Positions 43,311-56,290 of a DNA stretch of 64,000 bases are shown here, piece by piece. The DNA comes from Trileptium ribeirensis (taxonomy: Eukaryota; Nematoda; Enoplea; Enoplida; Thoracostomopsidae): contig JASANE010029210.1 in NCBI GenBank assembly GCA_030248225.1, positions 1 to 64,000 of the forward strand, read 5' to 3'. Numbering within the stretch: position 1 is the stretch's first letter; the number at the start of each line of letters is the position of its first letter. The notes below the pieces were generated by a model that searched no databases, had not been told where the DNA came from, and was given only the letters and a program-made list of their open reading frames with translations. A program made the translations under genes and the position numbers.

Positions 43311-46300
43311 TGATATTGCTAGACAGAACTCATATGGCGTCAGCGTTGAAAAACCATGAGTGGAGCTGATAAACGCTAGTATGAATAAGTATTAACCTTT
43401 CTCGGACACTTAGAACTTTATAGATTTATAAATGCGCGAACGTTTCTGTCCTTGGATAGTTTTCTGTTAATGCTAACAAAGCCAGATGCTTACTATAATG
43501 AACGCTGCGCTAAAAAACTAAACATGGCAATATAGAACTGGAAACTGTACTCTAAATAAGATCCCCTGTTATTGTAGTGATATTTCTGAGACCAGTTGTC
43601 GATTACTGTATCTTTAAAGGTTAAAAAAGCTGAATTCAGATTTACAACGTCGTGGTCTGCCAAGCTTGCGATGAATTGCTTAGTAAAACTACATGCTGCG
43701 GATTGTTTTTAAATATTTCCTAACCAGATCAAACCATGAATAATACTTCTAGACAAAACGAAGCGGATTATTCATAAACACAGTAAATATCAATCATTCA
43801 TAGCTGAACCTTAAGCAAGTCGGAGTATTCTTTGCAAAGATACATGTCATAACTGCAACATTTCAACGGTGTTTTCCCGGCAAATATTTCAGCCGATATT
43901 TTGTAATCACATATGAATAGTTTGATGAATACAACAGTGTCGGCTTGTCATAGAATCTAAACACACGTGATAAAAACATCAATCAAGTAGAACCAAATAT
44001 TCCAAACCCATAAATTATAACAACGAACTATATACGAATCTTGGTTGCTAATATTGACTTTGGCAATCTGTCCGTAGTTTAAACTATGTTACGACAATAT
44101 CAACGCCATAATATGCAGCTTAAAGATACACTCACTCTCAAAAGCTAAACCAAACACCGCCCATCATTCTAAAGCTATAGTAACCACAGAAATACCTGTG
44201 CGTTTTTGTAACAAAATTGGTTGTTTCACTTATTCGCATGCTAAAGACGTTAACGGCTAGGTGTCATGCCTGGTGTTGCAATAGCCCAGGTCACATGTAC
44301 TGTGAAAATTTTTATTGCGTCACTTTAACGATTACCGCATTTACATAGACAAACAACAAAATCTGACGTGACTTTGGGCTAAAAGTGGGGTTTGTTTTAT
44401 TTTAGCTCTTGAAAACGAACTCATGCTGATCTACTATTATGTGCCGGTGGTTAGCTGCAATAAATTTTATAAAATTACTCATATCTGCTCGTTTGCGCCT
44501 GAGCCAAAGCCGTTAATTTAATAAAACATTGGTTTACCTCGGTAATTTAGTAATAGAATGATCTAATTTTAGCAGAAAAAATAGCAACTATAGGTTTTAA
44601 TTTAGCAGTATTATAGACTCTTTTACATGTAGTGGTATTCGCAATATGTTAATGATTCCTAAGTGACTGTGACCCTTGATTACAACTTGGAAGAACATCT
44701 GGATGTTTCCATCTTTGAATTCAGAAACTAGAGGAGTCATACCTACGTTTTGCTGTATAAATGTTTGGTTTTACCCGCAATAAACCCAACGGTAATATTT
44801 TATTTTATTTTGAATAAAACGTAGCTTCCTAAAGAATTAAAAGACATTTTTCGCAAAACAAAATACTTATTCTTGAAATGCTGAGTTGAAAAAGAAATTT
44901 TTTAATAAAAAATATCATCATGTAAAGTATTCCCGAAAGCAATGAAATTTGCATCCTGGCTCTAAACTAGTTATTATAATTAGCCTGACATGCGGCAAGA
45001 GAATACAAGTCATGAATGCTTTACATGTGTGATCCAAACCATCAGCAACAATGCCGCCAGCTACACCGTCGTGAGAAATCTATAAATTTGCACCTAATAA
45101 AAGTGTTGTGGTTGAAATAAATAAAACGCGGTTGTAATAACACGGAATTATTATTTTTGGTTGCACCGCTTTCATAAGCTATATACTTGCAATTTGGAGG
45201 GTTCATATATCCTCATCCTGCGTTATTGGTATGCATGTTTAAGCACGGGCCGAGGTCCTATGTCCAAGTGTGTAGCCGTGTTTTCAGAGGTGGGCATGCA
45301 TTTGGCTTCTCAGGGGGAGTAGGCCTGTAGTTTGAAAACGGAGCGGGGCCTTCGGCGTATATAATAGATTAACCTAATTGTAATCACTGTATTCTGAAGA
45401 TCACCTTTGAGTGTATATAAAGATATGTGTAGTTTATTCGCAATTTATAAATTTAGAATACTTATTTATACTACTATGACCAGATGACGCAAACCACATT
45501 CTTACAGAAAGTGAACAACGGGACAAAATATCAACAGCGGTGACGCCGCCAGACGATATACATTTGACGTAAAGTAGAAAAATATTCTGGAATTACCTGG
45601 TTCTGACGAAACACAATTTAACTCTAACCTACAAATGACGACTGGGACCAATTTATAAGTGCAAATTTGACAAAGAAACGTATCAATTAAAATACATTCG
45701 ATAAAGATGTTTAAATATGTAATGTTCCTAAGGATATGAATTACCACAGGCTGGACGGAAAAATTTCATATCGTGGCACTTGTTTCAACATATTTGAAAA
45801 TCTCGTGGCACTCGTGGCATAATTTCAACATATTTTTACTCACTTGTTAATACTCAGATTTCAAAATTTTTCTCTGTATATAGTTGGCATAGTGTGCATG
45901 TGTGTAGTTAAGAATAAATTCATTGAGCACAATTTTCTTTTAAATTTGAATAGTTGCTAATACTAGTTTCGGATGTTGAATAAATTTTACCAACGAAACC
46001 AGAAAGTATGATCCTTAATAAGTACCGTCGGCCTTAATATTTTAATATTTTTACGGATTCCAATTACATGTTGTGCTTTAGCACACATCCGAAAGTATAT
46101 TAAGTAGAGTATTTTTATCATACTTTCTCAATATGAAAGCAATATACCATTCTAGCAGTATATTTGTCAATTTTTGTGTGAAATTTGAGAACATTTGAAA
46201 TTCGTTTATAGAAGGAATGCTGGATTTTCATTCCAATTTAGCCGGAACAATAACGTTCACTCAGGAAGCTTCATTATCAACTCTTCAATGCACTAAAAGA

Positions 46301-47860
46301 ACAACCATTGAAATTATAAAAAGTGTTTACACAGATGAAGTGTAAAAAAGTTTTGCCATGTAACATTCATTATCCCATCTACGCTTTATCCTATTGAAAT
46401 ATTTCTTGAATATAAATATATAAATATTTAACTGAACGAAAAATTATAAAATCTTTTTTAGAAACCATTTCCTGTATACCACAAAGGTTCAGCATTGTTT
46501 GATTTGTGATAACGTTAATAAGCTATGCGAGCAAAAAACTGTTTAAAAACTACTAAAACAGATTCAACTTAAAAACTTTATCATTCCTATTATGGTTCTT
46601 TGTAATTTTATCACGTTTCGTATTTATCTTTTTGCCATGATGGTTTTTTAACGGAAAATCATATAAATAATGCTATTATGCGTTATATGCTATTTTAATA
46701 CGTACACATGGAAAGAATTAGCAATGAATGAATAGGCAGATGTAAGCTTGCCTAGCTTCAGCGATACTTTGGATAACTGATGTTACTTTATGTATAGTTG
46801 CCACATATTAGATACATAAATTACTACCGTTCGTATGTATCCGAAATACTAGTGTGTGTATGATAATATGAGCTTCGCTTTCTATCATTCATCTTTCGGC
46901 ATACTATCACATCGATATTGCATGTCATATAATATGATTAAAAACACTGGCTCAGATGGAGTGTTCAGAATTACAAGCTGTTGCAATTTTGCTGCCGAAT
47001 CGGCATGCGGTGTTTTACTGAAAAATTTTATCATAATTGGACAGCATTGTGTTAACAACTCGCTACAAAATCACAACTAGTTCCACTTCAAGGTTTCTTA
47101 CAAAGTGATGACTTGCAATTTCGCAGTTAATGTTTACGGTACCTTTTTAGATATGGCCCTAACGGTGATATCATTACATATATCACTATCTATAATAAAA
47201 TTCAACACGAATTATAATCTTTCACGTTACAAACTCCAATGCTGTAGTGGAAATGGACCAGATTCAAACGCATTGCAATAAGCGAAGAAATTTTATGAGC
47301 GGAGATTCATTTGTTTGACCACCGCCGTAGAGAGAAACATTCGCAGAAGAGTTTCGAAAATTGCCAAATTTATAAAACATTGCCATTACGTTGTTTCAAT
47401 GTTCACAGCTCTTAAACATTGATTGCCAAAGTCCACAGTAAAATAGTAGACTGAAGAAACAAATGCTTGATTTGTATTTGAAAATATTAGACTTTTATGC
47501 AAAAAATAAAATTTTGAAATTTTTTGACTAATATTGGATAGCCTTTAACAAGTCAATTGCCAATTAATGCAACCCAAATAGTTATCTATATCGAAAATCT
47601 CGCCATCAAAAATTCCAAATGATTGACCAATAGTTCTCGCGTGGAATAAGAACAGAAAATTTCAAGAGAAAATTAACTGCTATCTCATGCATCGTTAACT
47701 TGTGTAATAATTTCCTACCCAAGAATATGCGCCATATCTGAAGTAAAACTGAAAAATTGTTTGCTATATCCATGCACGCAAAAGTTACCGAACATGTCAT
47801 ATGTAAGATAAAACTATGTTACAATATAAACTATATAGAGGGTCTCTGTATATATAGCAC
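43311..47860. other. 4.5 kb with no identifiable gene
   Basis: AT-rich sequence without recognised exons, transposon proteins or arrays. A small GC-richer segment at about 45,240-45,360 contains gggccgaggtcc and cgggg(cc)ttcgg, similar in style to other GC-rich patches here. Confidence 0.4.
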
Positions 47861-47861
47861 C

Positions 47862-50625
47862 ACACTGTTACGTGTATATTACCGGATAAATTGTGCTCAG
47901 TTGCAGCGCTGTACTGACTTGCGGGTGTAGTTATATATGAATAATTGCTGTATGCTGTTAAATCTCGTACTACCACACTTGCTTCGTCACACTGTTACGT
48001 GTATATTACATGATAAATTGTGCTCATTTGCAGCGCTGTACTGACTTACGGGTGTAGTTATACATGAATAATTGCTGTATCCTGTTAAATCTCGTACTAC
48101 CACACTTGCTTCGTCACACTGAGAAAAGGGTAGTTCACTGTTATATATAATATGTAGCTAAATCTCTAATACCACTTACGTGTATATTACATGATAAATT
48201 GTGCTCAGCTGCAGCGCTGTACTCACTTGCGGGTGTAGTTATATATGAATAATTGCTGTATCCTGTTAAATCTTGTACTACCACACTTGCTTCGTCACAC
48301 TGTTACGTGCATATTACATGATAAATTGTGCTCAGTTGCAGCGTTGTACTGACTTGCGGGTGTAGTTATACATGAATAATTGCTGTATCCTGTTAAATCT
48401 CGTACTACCACACTTGCTTCGTCACACTGTTACGTGTATATTACATGATAAATTGTGCTCAGTTGCAGCGCTGTACTGACTTGCGGGTGTAGTTATACAT
48501 GAATAATTGCTGTATCCTGTTAAATCTTCTCTACCACACTGCTCTCCCTACTTATATCTGATAAATGCTCATTGCAGCGCTGTACTGACTTGCGTGTAGT
48601 TATATATGAATAATTGCTGTATGCTGTTAAATCTCGTAATACCACACTTGCTTCGTCACACTATTACGTGTATATTACATGATAAATTGTGCTCAGTTGC
48701 AGCGCTGTACTGACTTTCGGGTGGAGTTATACATGAATAATTGCTGTATCTGTTAAATCTCGTACTACCACACTTGCTTCGTCACACTGTTACGTGTATA
48801 TTACATGATAAATTGTGCTCAGTTGCAGCGCTGTACTGACTTGCGGGTGTAGTTATACATGAATAATTGCTGTATCCTGTTAAATCTCGTACTACCACAC
48901 TTGCTTCGTCACACTGTTACGTGTATATTACATGATAAATTGTGCTCAGTTGCAGCGCTGTACTGACTTGCGGGTGTAGTTATATATGAATAATTGCTGT
49001 ATGCTGTTAAATCTCGTAATACCACACTTGCTTCGTCACACTATTACGTGTATATTACATGATAAATTGTGCTCAGTTGCAGCGCTGTACTGACTTGCGG
49101 GTGTAGTTATACATGAATAATTGCTGTATCTGTTAAATCTCGTACTACCACACTTGCTTCGTCACACTGTTACGTGTATATTACATGATAAATTGTGCTC
49201 AGTTGCAGCGCTGTACTGACTTGCGGGTGTAGTTATACATGAATAATTGATGTATCCTGTTAAATCTCGTACTACCACACTTGCTTCGTCACACTGTTAC
49301 GTGTATATTACATGATAAATTGTGCTCAGTTGCAGCGCTGTACTGACTTGCGGGTATATATGAAAATGCTGAGCTAATCGCTACACACTCTCACACTATA
49401 CTTATATACATGATAAATTGTGCTCAGTTGCAGCGCTGTACTGACTTGCGGGTTAGTTATATATGAATAATGCTGATGCTGTTAAATTGAAACCACACTG
49501 CTTCGACACTATTACGATATTACATGATAAATTTGCTCAGTGCAGCGCTTACTGACTTGCGTTAGTATACATGATAATTGATTATCCTGTTAAATTCGAC
49601 TACCGCATTGCTTCGCACACTGTTACGGTATATTACATATAAATTTGCTCAGTTGCAGCGCTTACTGACTTGCGTAGTTATACATGAATAATTGATATCC
49701 TGTTAATCTCGACTACCACACTTGCTTCGCACACTGTTACGGTATATTACATATAAATTTGGTCAGTTGCAGCGCTTACTCACTTGCGTAGTTATATATG
49801 AATAATTGCTGTATCCTGTTAAATTTGTACTACCACACTTGCTTCGCACACTGTTACGGCATATTACATGATAAATTTGCTCAGTTGCAGCGTTACTGAC
49901 TTGCGCGTAGTTATACATGAATAATTGCTGTATCCTGTTAAATTCATACTACCACACTGCTTCGCACACTGTTACGGTATATCATATAATTTCTCAGTTG
50001 CAGCGCTGTACTGACTTGGTTAGTTATACATGAATAATTTGCATCCTGTTAAATTTGTACTACCACACTGCTTCGCACACTGTTACATATATTACATGAT
50101 AATTTGCTCAGTTGAGCGCTGTACTGACTTGGTTAGTTATATATGAATAATTGCTGTATCTTTAAATTCTAATACACACTGCTTCGTCACACTATTACGG
50201 TATATTACATGATAATTTCTCAGTTGAGCGCTGTACTACTTTCGTAGTTATACATGAATAATTCTGTATTTTTAAATTCTACTACACACTGCTTCTCACA
50301 CTGTTACGTTATATTACATGATAATTTCTCAGTTGAGGCTGTATTACTTGGTTAGTTATACATGAATAATTCTTATCCTGTTAAAATATTTTTCTAAACA
50401 AACCCAAAAAAACAAAAAAACCAAAAACAGGTGCAGTTATATATGAATAATTGCTGCATGCTGTTAAATCGCGTACTACCACACTTGTTTCGTCACACTA
50501 TTACGTGTATATTACATGATAAATTGTGCTCAGTTGCAGCGCTGTACTGACTTGCAGGTGTAGTTATACATAAATAATTGCTGTATCCTGTTAAATCTCG
50601 TACTACAGCACTTGCTTCGTCACGT
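47862..50625 (+). repeat. Satellite array, unit about 127 bp, about 22 copies, right half corrupted
   Basis: Unit: ttacgtgtatattacatgat, aaattgtgctcagttgcagc, gctgtactgacttgcgggtg, tagttatacatgaataattg and ctgtatcctgttaaatctcg, then tactaccacacttgcttcgt. Successive copies are 126-128 bp apart. Copies from about 49,350 to 50,380 have rising numbers of one- and two-base losses. They end at an A/C-only stretch (about 50,385-50,430), after which clean copies resume. One copy at about 48,116-48,180 is interrupted. Confidence 0.92.
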
Positions 50626-52590
50626 CCGAATGCGTATAACAGTGAACATAAGTTACTGAAAACACTGATGTAGGCAATTTACATCGTTTATTTATTAGAT
50701 ACCCTTTGACTTAAAGCTTTTAAGCATGAAAGATTATGAGGAATAAATTGGTGTTTCAGCTTGGTACAACTCCGGCATGCACCCAGTAAACAATTCAAGC
50801 ATCTATTCTCAAGCTATGGAGTGACTTTTTAGTTGTAGCAAACAACCGTAACTTGGTGAATAGAACTCCGTCTATCAGTTGTCTATCTATATACAAACGT
50901 TTTCTTTGATTTTTGACTTTTGCGAACTCTGTGTAAATTTCATGCAATGAAACACTTTAAATCATAAAAAATTCTGCACCTCCTGAAATTCGCTTGCCAA
51001 CTCGAAATTGAAGTTTGGCTACATGTCTGTTGCAATTGCTGAACGATCGCATGCACTACTGCGCTTTGACAGAATATCTATTTTTGGCAAATTTACAAAT
51101 CCGTTAGTATCATAATATTTATAACATAATTTTGCACGGCACAAACCTATAGTCGCTTGTCGCCCTATAGAGTTATAACTACAAGGTAACCCAGCAACAC
51201 AAAAATATTGTCACCCAATGATCATATTCTGGGACCAATACTGAAACCACGAAAATAAAGTTTGAAAATTTAATACTACATTAAAATTTTAAACACATAG
51301 TATCAAAGCTGTAAATGCTAACTTTATCTAAAATTATACTTTTAGTTTGAAATAAGTGACTTTTGTAATTATTTTCAGCAATCAGATGATGCCAGTCAAA
51401 TTATTTCTTAATTTTGTGATTGTGGCACGGTTTCACAGAAATGGGCAACGAGGAAATTTAATTATTAATCTATAACTAAACCCTATGAACACTAAGTTGC
51501 TCTATTTTACTGTATATATATTAGAATTGTTATCCCAGTGTCTGTATATACTTTAAGCAGCATTGCAACTGTAGAAACAACTATTAAATTCGCACTAATT
51601 CTTTCCTAATACTCTAGATGAGGAAACTACATCCTAAAGCGTAAAAGCCCCCTAGTTTTTTGTAATAAACTGGAAACTAGGACAAATGGAATACAATATA
51701 ATGCCCTGACATAACTGACAAAATACACAGTCGTATTCGTTGGCTGCTTAACCTAGAATTTAGGCGAAACGATTAAAGTAACCTAGAACATTTATTAATT
51801 ATTTATTGACATTAGACACGACAATAAAGCAGTGCAGTGATATTTTTGACGAATTTCTAAATACCCACACTATTTTCACGACAGGAACTCAATGTTTTAC
51901 CTGGGTAAGTTATAGCTGAGGTCAGTTCATAAGATCATGATTAAAAGTTGATTTCAGGAAATGGTCTATAAATTCAATGAATAAAGACTTTCAATACTTA
52001 AAGCGGCTAAAATACATAATCGTTTATAATTGACGGAATATGAAGCTTGAAATTTACTACACGACAAATTCTGTCGTAGCTGTAAGTCTATATTATAGCT
52101 CATAGCTGTGACGTCGTACTTTGTTTTTAATCTTTCTCCGGTTGTTACTGGATTTCATGGCATAATCTTTCCACCTTCAACATCACTTTACAAATCTGAT
52201 TTCAAGATTTGGCAACTGAGTGCAGAAAACTCAACCAAACGATAGTGGCAAGCTGGAAACGTTCTAAGAATCATTATACCACAATGAACGCCATTCCAAA
52301 TGTTGTGATCACTTTTCATGCGGACAGAAGCTAAAGCATTTGTTTGTCGAAATGCAAATCACAATTATAGCAAACTAGGTGTAATAAAAACCGACTTTGA
52401 AAGCGTTCTGTAACCGGCACCTGCTTGCGAGTTACGTGTGAAATGTATAATAAAGCATTAACGTTGTTTCTAAGTTATCCATGAACGCTTGTACAATAAC
52501 AGTAGCGTGACATGTGTAGTCACCGCACAAATAAGCGTCAATGCTAGCGAAACGAGTTAATATATGATCACAACATACTAGCCGTTTAAA
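50626..52590. other. No identifiable gene
   Basis: AT-rich sequence without recognised features. Confidence 0.4.
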
Positions 52591-52657
52591 GTGGATCCAT
52601 GGTGTAGTGGTTAACATGTCTGCTGCGCACGCGGAAGAACCGATTCCCTTTGGACAC
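52591..52657 (+). repeat. tRNA pseudogene or tRNA-derived SINE head
   Basis: ggtgtagtggttaac is a good A-box/D-arm. tctgc-tgcgcac-gcgga makes a 5-bp anticodon stem with a 7-nt loop, but the loop lacks the invariant T at position 33. gaaccgattcc is a weak B box (three mismatches). A full acceptor stem was not found, so a functional tRNA is unlikely. A related phrase (gatccatggcagtggtta) occurs at about 63,577. Confidence 0.5.
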
Positions 52658-54870
52658 ATTGTTTAGCTTAAGCGGCATTTAACAAAAATAACTAAAATAG
52701 CTTATAACATGCGCTTGCAAATTATGTTCAACGATTTAGAGAGTCCATATTAATGGTCACCCTTTTGTAAATATATTACGCTAGTTGTCGACGAATAACT
52801 TGTTTTTGCAGACTTGCAGACTAGCTCTTATACTGCCGTCACACATCCCTATTAAAAATTAAATATAGGAATTCAGCGAATAAATTCTAATAGAGCTGTT
52901 TGTTATGGTATACGTACTTCTGGAAACCATAGGGGAAATATCATACAGGTTGCTAGGGCAAAAATACTTAGGCTGATTATGAGAAGGTTTAGAGATCATC
53001 TTAGAAAAGATCTACTACATTTATGTATGAATGCGTGAGTCGCAGACTGTACAGTGACGTGTCCTTGTGAAAAAATCAGCTTAAACTATCCATAAACCGT
53101 TTCCTTTCTGCTTTTCTACAAGATTGGAAATTTGAAAATATAAAACGAATTTAACAAAAGTTAAATATGAAATAGTTTACTCATTACAATAAAACCAATA
53201 TACCACGAAACGCTACTACTATAATATATAACTGTCATAAATGCATATTTGTCGGAGAAAGTTTCTGAAGCTTCGGAACATAGCGGAATCATTCAGTAAA
53301 GTGCAAGCGATAGTGTCGAACCTTGCAATCAAGTCAACATTTGGAGTAAATCGCGATGCTCAATGCTTGGAACGCAAAGCTAAGCGTGACCGGAGGTTCA
53401 GAGAAATTTCAGCGCGAATCCCAATAGCTATATTTTACGCTCGCTACATTAATCACTACTTACGTTCAACTCAAGGCGAACGCTGATATTTGGCTTTGTA
53501 GCTGCTGCCTCAAAACTATGTTTTGTACCGTCAAGGGATTAAGCCGCAGCGAAATAGTGGTCAAATAACATCACCTCTTTCTGCGTACATTATTACCTTG
53601 TGATGTACAATTTCCAACTATCATTGTGGCACTATGTTCTGCAAAAAATATTTTGTAATATATTTGAGTGCACAAAAATATCAAAGTGTTGATTTTTATT
53701 TTGAACATTCATGTATGAAATACACTCGCTGTTCCACTTTAAAATATGAATATAACATATAAATCTTCACTAAACTATGCAAAAATATCAATGTATAAAA
53801 TAGAAAACCATAATTTTTCATGCTTTGACACTGCTGAGTTTCTAATTTCGAGCTCTGATAAGGTGTAAAATACTTCGACTCCGTTGCAATCAAACTTTTT
53901 AGTATGAAATAACAAATTTTATGAATTATTAAAAATATTTTACTAATTGAAACAGATTGAATTGAATTGAAATATTGATCCTAAAATGACGATTTTGTAT
54001 GTATCGTTTTATTTGTTTTTTGGCGAAAATTCACTTGACAAGCCTAAATACATATTGCGCCAGGATTAGATACGTTAAACGTAATTGTTGGCCAAATTTC
54101 GATGCTTGTGTATACAGCATTTGCCCCAGAATGAATTTGATCATTCAATCGATGAACGGGGGTCATACACTTTGTGTGCACAGAATAGTACTGCTTAATG
54201 ATTTGCAAAACTTTTCGTCAACGTTTAATTTGAATCAATCAAGAAAATTGTTTCGTCATGTTATCCTATGATAGTGACATGGTTACAATTATACCTAGTG
54301 ACTCAAATAGACAGTTATTTTGTCGCATGATACAAATTACGTATAATTAGTCAAATGGTTAGCAATGATTTGAATTAGTTTGGCGTGAAAATTAACCAAC
54401 AATATCATGAGACAATTGTGTATATATAGGAACAGTTTCTATTATATATAACTTCTTGAACCAAATTGAAGACTTCCAATTATACATAATTTTATGAATA
54501 CTATACATATTTAACAGACAAGGTGTCTCTGTGTTGCCGTCCTTGATGCTGTACTGCGTGGCATGAGATTCTTTGCTTTCGCTTTTTGAAAAGTTTTCGG
54601 TGTAACTATAGTTCGAATGAGGTAAGTTTCGCGACGAGTAATCCGAGTATTTGTTTCTAGACACTTAGATATGGCGACTTAAAGCTCTAAAAAACTAATT
54701 TCAGCAAGTGTATATTTACGTGCTAACAGGTTATGTAATGGCGTCAAAATGTTTTGTTAAATGTTCGGCAAAAATTTGGAAAAAACGTTTAGCAAGATAA
54801 GTTTTTGTTTTCTGCGCAAGCCCTAACTTTGAGAGAAAAGTCATACATTTTTATAGGGATATCGGGAGAT
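52658..54870. other. No identifiable gene
   Basis: AT-rich sequence. Short frames at about 53,241-53,486 (+), 53,999-54,271 (+) and 54,392-54,664 (-) have no recognisable motif. Confidence 0.4.
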
Positions 54871-54879
54871 TAGCTTCGT

Positions 54880-55022
54880 TGAGGTGTTGGACCCCCACCC
54901 GCCAGGAGAAACAAAACACAAAGCGCCAAAGCCCACCGGCCCATTTCTTCCAGGGAGGACGAAGCCTGCCCCCAATCTCCCCCCCCGCACCGAGGTCCCG
55001 GTACCTCCATTGGACCTCGGAC
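54880..55022. repeat. GC-rich block, unknown dispersed element
   Basis: A sharply bounded C-rich stretch (cccccacccgccagg, ccccccccgcaccgaggtcc) is similar in style to 9,595-9,790 and 37,560-37,865. Overlapping frames on both strands look fortuitous. Confidence 0.4.
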
Positions 55023-55917
55023 CTTCAGCATTTATGTTCACAATATGTATTCAGTAATTTGTGTAGTAACACCGAACAAAATCGCGTACGGATGGCAATG
55101 CATCGATATAAAATTCTTTTAAGTAAAACTCCGTTTGTGGCTTGTAGTTTTTATTTCAATGAAAGCAACCACTGTCCGATCCCATGCCGTATTGTTCTGT
55201 CTGTAAACTACCTATTATATAACGCGGCACTTATACCCCGAATTATCGTGCCCATTCCCATTTTCCCAATTTTCTCCTCTGTAACCTATTTTGTCATCGT
55301 TTTAACTTGTAGAAGTCCTGTCAATTCGTCTTCAACACTGTAAAAATTTTATATAAGCAAAAAATTTTGTAAAACATGGAATAATTTCAAAAAGAATAGA
55401 GAATATAAATAGTAAAAATAATTAGTTTCACCAACATAGAGAGTTTGACTTTAATAGCAATTGCAATGCATATGGAAATAATTGTAACTTTTAACAAGAG
55501 CATGAAACATTTTATAGACGATGATTTATTAAGGTTCTTCGAAGCAGTGAACTACAAACTTATTCCTAAAGGGCTTATCTGGTTGTGCATACAGTACATT
55601 TTCAGGTAAAAAATGAAGCTGCAGGAGCCAGTGCTCATAACACGTCAACTTTTTTATAAATTTTGTGTGAGGATAGTTATGTGTTATAAAAGAGCAAGTG
55701 AGGTCTTATTTGTAGACCTCTAAATTGTAGTTCTAATCAGAATAACAACGATATAAAGTCACAACAGAAAACTTAACTATGCAGGTAAAAAATACTAAGT
55801 ATATTCTGCCAATGAATGATGATTTACAATAATTAACACCAATGCAGATTTCGTAGGTCTATTAACTAATTAGTTATAAAATCAAACCAAACTTACCGAA
55901 TTATCCCTTATTTATAT
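55023..55917. other. No identifiable gene
   Basis: AT-rich sequence up to the left end of the mariner-like element. Confidence 0.4.
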
Positions 55918-56117
55918 ATGGTGTCCCAAAAGTAACACCTCGATTTCAAACTGTTTCTGACACTTACACAATATAGTTACAACCCTCATACCTTCAGGAA
56001 TTATAACTGAGTATATAAATATCTACGCATAACAAATTATCTTATACTCGACTTAATTTAGCTGATCGAATAACTTCAGTAAGACTGCATTCAGTTAACC
56101 AAAATAGCCGCGAAGTT

Positions 56118-56206
56118 ATGCGAAAATTTTTTCGGCATTCGTCTTCGCAGAACACATGTCATAAAACTGTCGCTTCAGTTAATAAAAGGTTTGACCAAAC
56201 AGATTC
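56118..56206 (+). pseudogene. Mariner-like transposase, N-terminal piece
   Basis: Codons from ATG 56,118 read MRKFFRHSSSQNT, then VNKRFDQTDS. The second phrase is the end of the first helix-turn-helix of IS630/mariner-type transposases, just before the conserved P-R-S/T-GRP linker. The frame is cut at 56,206 by the LINE. Its continuation begins at 59,745, where the last codons are repeated by the target duplication. Confidence 0.8.
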
Positions 56207-56290
56207 GCATCTCATGGAGCAGCTTACGCGGTCAAAGACCCAAGTGGATGTGTTACACAGAAGATATGGACCTTCGAAAGATGGAAAGTA

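Noticed and set aside
43034..43313. Overlapping open frames in the GC-rich island
   Set aside because: Both strands are open because stop codons are rare in GC-rich sequence; no domain was seen.
47862..50625. CRISPR-like array
   Set aside because: Units are about 127 bp and contiguous, with no unique spacers; it is a eukaryotic satellite.
52591..52657. Functional tRNA gene
   Set aside because: The anticodon loop lacks T33, the B box has three mismatches and no convincing acceptor stem was found.
53241..53486. 81-codon plus-strand frame, basic in composition
   Set aside because: No recognisable motif, no splice signals and isolated in featureless sequence.
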